Assembly (NCBI GenBank): GCA_003138975.1
Contig: PLHQ01000079.1
Span: 41,537 to 91,083, forward strand
DNA length: 49,547 nucleotides
Direction: 5' to 3'
Source: Acidobacteriaceae bacterium
GTDB taxonomy: Bacteria > Acidobacteriota > Terriglobia > Terriglobales > Acidobacteriaceae
A program made the translations under genes and the position numbers. Position 1 is the stretch's first letter. Every line of letters begins with the position of its first letter. The notes beneath the pieces are model-generated. The model was not told the DNA's origin, made no database searches, and saw only the letters and a list, made by a program, of their open reading frames with translations. Below, in pieces: positions 45,666 to 49,547 of the stretch.

Positions 45666-46568
45666 ATGCCGGGAAAGCGCTCTGTAAGGAATGCAATGAA
45701 GCCGCGGGTTGCAATCGTCGGCGCCGGGAATCTGGCCAGCGCGCTGGCCGTAGCCTTGCACGGAGCGGGATACGGGATCGACCAAATCGTCTCGCGTGAT
45801 CAGGCGGCGTCTTTCCGGCGAGCGCGACGACTGGCAGGCCAGGTGGGTGCGTCCGCAGTGGCGGCAGCGAGGGCGCAGATTCGGGCCGACATCGTTTGGT
45901 TCTGTGTTCCAGATGGAGCAATTGCCGGCGCGGCAGAAGCGCTGAAAGCAGCAGCGGATTGGAGTGGCAAAGTGGCGGTGCACTCCAGCGGCGCACTCAC
46001 CAGCAACGAACTCGCGCAGTTGCGACGACGCGGGGCAGCTGTGGCGTCGGTTCATCCGTTCATGACATTTGTTCGTGGATCGCGACCGCGACTGGTAGGA
46101 GTACCCTTCGCCATCGAGGGGGACGCCGTGGCTGTGCGGATGGCACGCCGCATCGTGAAGAATCTCGACGGCTGCGCGTATTCCATTCGGAACGAAGATA
46201 AGGCCGCCTACCACACTTGGGGCACTTTTGCGTCTCCTTTATTGACCGCCCTGCTCGTGACCAGCGAGCATGTGGCCGCTGCCGCTGGTGTGAAGGTGAA
46301 AGCAGCTAGGCAAAGGATGCTGCCGATACTCAAGCAGACGCTGGCAAACTACGTGGCATTCGATGCGGCGGGAGCGTTTAGCGGACCAATCATCCGAGGC
46401 GACGTCGATACCGTGAAGCGCCATCTCCGCACACTGCGCGGAGTCCCGGTCGCGGAGGGCGTCTACGTCTCTCTGGCCCGAGCAGCGCTGGCCTATTTGC
46501 CGGGGAAGAACAAGGAGACGATTGAAACAGCGTTGAAATCATTGCGGCGGAGCAGGAGCAGAAACTAG
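45666..46568 (+). CDS. Rossmann-fold/DUF2520 protein
   Basis: The protein has 300 residues from the ATG at 45666, or 290 from the ATG at 45696 (AAGGAA 4 nt upstream); the promoter fits the first, the Rossmann start RVAIVGAGNLASALA fits either. After the NAD(P)-binding fold (to about 140, with VWFCVPDGAI and VHSSGALTSNEL) comes a helical DUF2520 domain (HPFMTF, then AYHTWGTFASPLLTALL). The family resembles ProC and ketopantoate reductases, so a small oxidoreductase is likely; substrate unknown. Its last 30 bp overlap the end of the convergent GT87 gene. Confidence 0.85.
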   Translation: MPGKRSVRNAMKPRVAIVGAGNLASALAVALHGAGYGIDQIVSRDQAASFRRARRLAGQVGASAVAAARAQIRADIVWFCVPDGAIAGAAEALKAAADWSGKVAVHSSGALTSNELAQLRRRGAAVASVHPFMTFVRGSRPRLVGVPFAIEGDAVAVRMARRIVKNLDGCAYSIRNEDKAAYHTWGTFASPLLTALLVTSEHVAAAAGVKVKAARQRMLPILKQTLANYVAFDAAGAFSGPIIRGDVDTVKRHLRTLRGVPVAEGVYVSLARAALAYLPGKNKETIETALKSLRRSRSRN

Positions 46569-47894
46569 TTCCGCTTGCCGCTGCAACGTCGCGCGCAGAG
46601 CGATGGCGAGCAATCCCAGCACAACAAACGGAAACGGCGCAGCGGTGCGCAGAGGCAGGACAAACACTGCCTTGGAGTAAAACTGTTCCGGCCTGAGGAA
46701 TGGGCGCAATGCGATCAAGCCCAGCGACGCCACCCACGGCCACAACAGAATTGCTGTCCCGATTACGCAGAGAGCGCGAAAGATCGGACTGGAATACTGC
46801 GGTTGCTTGCGGCAGGCTAGCAAGAAAATCCCCGGTAGAAGAATCACGTGATCGTGAACGGCCTGGCCGGGAAGCAGAGTCATCGCCGTGATGGCAAGCA
46901 GGAGGCTCAGCGTGAGCCAAAATTCGTACGAGCCCGCAGCGGCAGCACGGCAGCGCCAGGCAAGCACCAGAGCCGCGAGCAGTGCGATGGTGATCAGGGC
47001 AGTGCCGCTATGCGGTCCTAGACTCGATCCGAGCAACTCGATGGCCAGCGGAGGCATGGCATAGCGGTGGTAGCCCAGAATCACCCGGCCCCAGGACTGG
47101 ATCCAGTGCGGCCAGACGGCCAGCGAGGCGCCGATCAGCAGAAACATCGTCGCCAGGAAAGCTACGCTAAATCGGCCCCGGCGACGCCAGTCATGCGCGC
47201 TCCAGGTCAACAGGTACAGGATCGCGAGTAGTGTCATTTGCGGCTTGATCGTGGTGAGCGCCATCAGGATTCCAGCGAGCACTAACCGGCCCCGTACCAG
47301 TGCAAGCAAGCACGCGGCCAGCAGAAATCCCACCACCAGACCCAACTGTCCTGCGTACAGGCCTTCGAGCGCAGGATAGCTGCCCAACGTCAAAAGCAGA
47401 ATGACCCCCAGCCAAATCCGGCCCACGCGCCACGACAATGCTTGCGTCCAAAAAAAGACGCTTGCAGCAGTCAACGCGGCGAGCAGGGCGACCCACGCAA
47501 CCCGTAAAGGGGGAAACGGCACTTCGCTCGCCGGCCAGAGCAGGAGATCGGCGAAGGCGGGGTAAGCGAATGTTCGATAGTCGGGGGGGGGATCGGTTGG
47601 AAATTGTGCTTCCAGCGGGCGTCCGAACAATCCAATCTGGATATCACGCGTTACCGCTGGACTGTAAGGATCGTGGTGGTTCCGAAGCCATTGACGCGAC
47701 GTCAGCCAGATCGGGTAGAAGTCATTGCCGAAAGCATATCCGCCGGCAAGATGTTTGGCTGCGCGCACCGTCTGCACCCGCGGCATGAACAAACCGAACT
47801 GGTAGTAAAACATGGAGGCCGCGCCAACGAGCGCTAGGCTCAGCGCAAGAGCGGCGATTGGCGAGCGGCGATTTCCAGAGTCAGGTGCGGGCAT
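46539..47894 (-). CDS. GT87/DUF2029 integral membrane glycosyltransferase
   Basis: The 451-residue protein has about ten membrane segments between residues 15 and 440. The first periplasmic loop holds GNDFYPIWLTSRQWLRNHHDPYSP, with the Asp typical of GT-C active sites, and the family stretch AGQLGLVVGFLLAACLL followed by KPQMTLLAILYLL. DUF2029 (GT87) members include polyprenyl-phosphate-mannose-dependent mannosyltransferases of actinobacteria; the sugar here is unknown. It may take the lipid-linked sugar made by an enzyme like the family 2 transferase at 13958-14935. No Shine-Dalgarno is evident. It overlaps the convergent DUF2520 gene by 30 bp. Confidence 0.88.
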   Translation of the reverse strand: MPAPDSGNRRSPIAALALSLALVGAASMFYYQFGLFMPRVQTVRAAKHLAGGYAFGNDFYPIWLTSRQWLRNHHDPYSPAVTRDIQIGLFGRPLEAQFPTDPPPDYRTFAYPAFADLLLWPASEVPFPPLRVAWVALLAALTAASVFFWTQALSWRVGRIWLGVILLLTLGSYPALEGLYAGQLGLVVGFLLAACLLALVRGRLVLAGILMALTTIKPQMTLLAILYLLTWSAHDWRRRGRFSVAFLATMFLLIGASLAVWPHWIQSWGRVILGYHRYAMPPLAIELLGSSLGPHSGTALITIALLAALVLAWRCRAAAAGSYEFWLTLSLLLAITAMTLLPGQAVHDHVILLPGIFLLACRKQPQYSSPIFRALCVIGTAILLWPWVASLGLIALRPFLRPEQFYSKAVFVLPLRTAAPFPFVVLGLLAIALRATLQRQAELVSAPAPPQ

Positions 47895-47997
47895 TCGCGA
47901 GAAAGAGTCAGCGAATTAGAGCACGGCTTGGGGATTCGCGCAAAGCTGGCATGGGAGGGAGCCGTTACGGTTCATTGAGCATCTTTGGCTGACGTGC

Positions 47998-48615
47998 CTA
48001 GCTCGAGGTAAAAATGTGACCGAGCTTTTCTTTCTTGGTTTTGAGATACTCTTCCGCGTGCGGACTGGGAGTGACTTCGCAGGGCACGCGCTCCACCACC
48101 TCGATGCCGGCACACTCGAGGGCCTCCACTTTCTCCGGATTGTTTGAAAGCAGGCGCACTTTGCTGACACCTAATGCCTTGAGTATCTGGCCGGGCAGCG
48201 CAAAGTCACGCTGATCGGCTTTGAAGCCCAGTCGCTCGTTGGCTTCGACGGTGTCCAGACCCGCATCCTGCAACTCATATGCCTGCAATTTAGCCATAAG
48301 TCCGATGCCGCGGCCCTCCTGCTGTTCGTAAATGAGGATGCCCGCACCCAGGTCGCGAATCATCGAGAGCGCCATCTCGAGCTGCTGCCGGCAGTCACAG
48401 CGCAAGGAATGAAAAACGTCGCCGGTGAGACATTGCGAGTGAACGCGTACGAGCGGAGTACTAGAGTGAACGTCGCCCATCACGAGGGCGACAGCTTCTT
48501 CAACGCGGCGGTTTCCGTCCGAGCCGAATTCGGAGCGAAAGCCGTGGATCCGGAATTTGCCCCAGCGCGTGGGGAAATCCGCGGAGGCGAGTGTTTGAAT
48601 TGCGTTAACGGTCAC
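47998..48615 (-). CDS. ribA: GTP cyclohydrolase II
   Basis: The 205-residue protein starts at a GTG and has the complete RibA set: SQCLTGDVFHSLRCDCRQQL with the three zinc cysteines, YEQQEGRGIGLMAKLQAYELQ for catalysis and the helix LGFKADQRDF, then VRLLSNNPEKVEAL. It opens GTP to start riboflavin synthesis. It is the free-standing form, without the RibB domain it is often fused to. No other rib genes are in the window. A perfect TATAAT lies 6 nt before the GTG, and there is no Shine-Dalgarno, so leaderless expression is well supported. Confidence 0.96.
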   Translation of the reverse strand: MTVNAIQTLASADFPTRWGKFRIHGFRSEFGSDGNRRVEEAVALVMGDVHSSTPLVRVHSQCLTGDVFHSLRCDCRQQLEMALSMIRDLGAGILIYEQQEGRGIGLMAKLQAYELQDAGLDTVEANERLGFKADQRDFALPGQILKALGVSKVRLLSNNPEKVEALECAGIEVVERVPCEVTPSPHAEEYLKTKKEKLGHIFTSS

Positions 48616-48621
48616 AGTTTG

Positions 48622-48627
48622 ATTATA
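48622..48627 (-). promoter_or_regulatory. -10 box (TATAAT) of ribA
   Basis: A perfect TATAAT on the minus strand ends 6 nt before the GTG at 48615. The clearest leaderless case in the window. Confidence 0.6.
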
Positions 48628-48666
48628 GCGTCTGTGCGTGGAGGCGCGTGCGATGTGGAACTTGAA

Positions 48667-49371
48667 TCAGCCCCTGGCGCGGAAGTGGAAGATAGCATCC
48701 TGTTTGGAGGCGATAGCGACGCCGTTGCGCGTGGCGGGATGGAAGTGCCAATTCTCCAGCGCAGCCAGAAACTTTTCATCGAGCTTCAGGCCCATGCTGT
48801 GCAGAACGGTTTTGCGGACAATTTCTCCGCGCTCGTCAATCGTGATCTCCACCACCACATTGCCTTCCGAATCCGGCAGTTCCCACGGATAAATCACCGG
48901 ATCGACGGTAGCGACGGGCAGAGCCGGACGAATCTCATCCCCGAACACTGGTCCGCCGGGCAGAGTTCCGTAAGGAAGACCTGCAGGTGCGCCATGGCCA
49001 AGACTTGAGAGCGTAGCGGTCTTTGATTTGTCCTCTGCCGAGGATGGAGTGATGGGAGCCTGGGGCAAGGGCAGCTTCGCGACCGCGGCATTTTGTTTCA
49101 GAATCAACTTCTCGTGCCCCAACCGCTGACGGCGATAGACCTCAGTTGCGCGGTCCGGTGAGCTGGTAGCGCTGTCGTCGGGTGCCTGTGTAGGAAAGTA
49201 CATTCGTGTGAGTAGCTTGCCATTTCGCCCGAGTGCAACGGAATTTGGATTCACTAATCGAGGCTCTGGGGTATGCAGCAGCCAAGCGAACAAAAGGCTA
49301 TGCAACGCGAGCGAGGCCGCAAGCGCTCTGGGCTGAGTCTTCGATTCCCCGAAATTGAGCTGGGTAAACAT
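48667..49371 (-). CDS. TonB-like C-terminal domain protein
   Basis: The 234-residue protein has an N-terminal membrane segment (about 16-33), a periplasmic stretch rich in Ser, Pro and charged residues, and a TonB-type C-terminal domain (about 160-232; EGNVVVEITIDERGEIVRKTVL, FLAALENWHFHPATRNGVAI). TonB links ExbB/ExbD energy to outer-membrane transport, but TonB-like domains also occur in proteins with other roles; exbBD are not in the window. The stop lies 51 bp before the ribA start, which has its own promoter. Confidence 0.85.
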   Translation of the reverse strand: MFTQLNFGESKTQPRALAASLALHSLLFAWLLHTPEPRLVNPNSVALGRNGKLLTRMYFPTQAPDDSATSSPDRATEVYRRQRLGHEKLILKQNAAVAKLPLPQAPITPSSAEDKSKTATLSSLGHGAPAGLPYGTLPGGPVFGDEIRPALPVATVDPVIYPWELPDSEGNVVVEITIDERGEIVRKTVLHSMGLKLDEKFLAALENWHFHPATRNGVAIASKQDAIFHFRARG

Positions 49372-49504
49372 GAAGAAGGAAATTTTCTACCCACGACACT
49401 CTGTTTAGGTTAGACGTGGCACGGGGGTATTCGTCAAGCACCGTTGGTGCGGATCATGGAACGCTGGTAAAATGGTTGGGTAAATTGGAAAATCCATCCG
49501 GTAT

Positions 49505-49547
<43 letters not shown>

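Overview
The window looks like a piece of chromosome from an Acidobacteriota (Terriglobia-like) bacterium. This is inferred from moderately high GC, Gram-negative traits (a TonB-like protein, lipoproteins, secreted TPR and penicillin-acylase proteins), zinc-ribbon/pilin hybrids of the kind seen in that phylum, and short palindromic GACGT repeats between genes. No phylogenetic test was possible. I see 41 protein-coding genes, one decayed gene and one tRNA cut by the right edge. There is no phage, transposase, CRISPR array or large genomic island; this is mostly core metabolism with family-level unknowns in between.

Layout. 1-5.9 kb: a bifunctional homocysteine methyltransferase/methylene-THF reductase running off the left edge, a beta-propeller lipoprotein, a penicillin-acylase-type hydrolase, and a divergent Fur-family regulator with a 23-bp palindrome in the shared promoter region. 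5.9-7.5 kb: a leftward three-gene set of small membrane proteins (zinc-ribbon/DUF4190/pilin hybrid, zinc-ribbon/CD225, DUF2752). 7.5-12.4 kb: a 405-bp leader with a foldable RNA-like element, then gdhA with a strong terminator, and a 993-residue receiver/PPDK_N hybrid. 12.4-21.2 kb: an exported protein, a small conserved protein, a family 2 glycosyltransferase, an aspartate-type aminotransferase, a flavin split-barrel protein, transketolase, arylamine N-acetyltransferase and a 2-hydroxyacid dehydrogenase. 21.3-29.4 kb: GH20 hexosaminidase, a broken AAA_28 ATPase, a second aminotransferase, an MBL-fold hydrolase, a zinc-ribbon protein, an SDR, a secreted TPR protein and a Fis-type regulator. 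29.4-38.1 kb (all leftward): CvpA, PurC, SMC, M20 peptidase, ThiO. 38.1-49.5 kb: coiled-coil and DUF421 membrane pair, lactonase-like propeller, Acg-type nitroreductase, PolX, cold-shock protein, Nudix, DUF2520, GT87, RibA, TonB-like protein and tRNA-Ala(CGC).

Functional picture: nitrogen assimilation (GdhA, two aminotransferases), one-carbon and cofactor pathways (YitJ-type enzyme, ThiO, RibA), purines (PurC), pentose phosphate (Tkt), chromosome maintenance (SMC, PolX) and cell-envelope or exported proteins. Most genes are single transcription units rather than long operons.

The most striking sequence-level signals are: (1) a -10 box placed only 6-9 nt before the start codon, with no Shine-Dalgarno, at about eleven genes, which points to widespread leaderless transcription; (2) a nested hairpin element upstream of gdhA together with a hairpin over its Shine-Dalgarno; (3) a receiver/PPDK_N hybrid protein; (4) a pilin-like domain fused to a zinc ribbon and DUF4190 segment; and (5) a roughly 115-residue insertion in the SMC head. 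I found no convincing wholly new multi-gene system.
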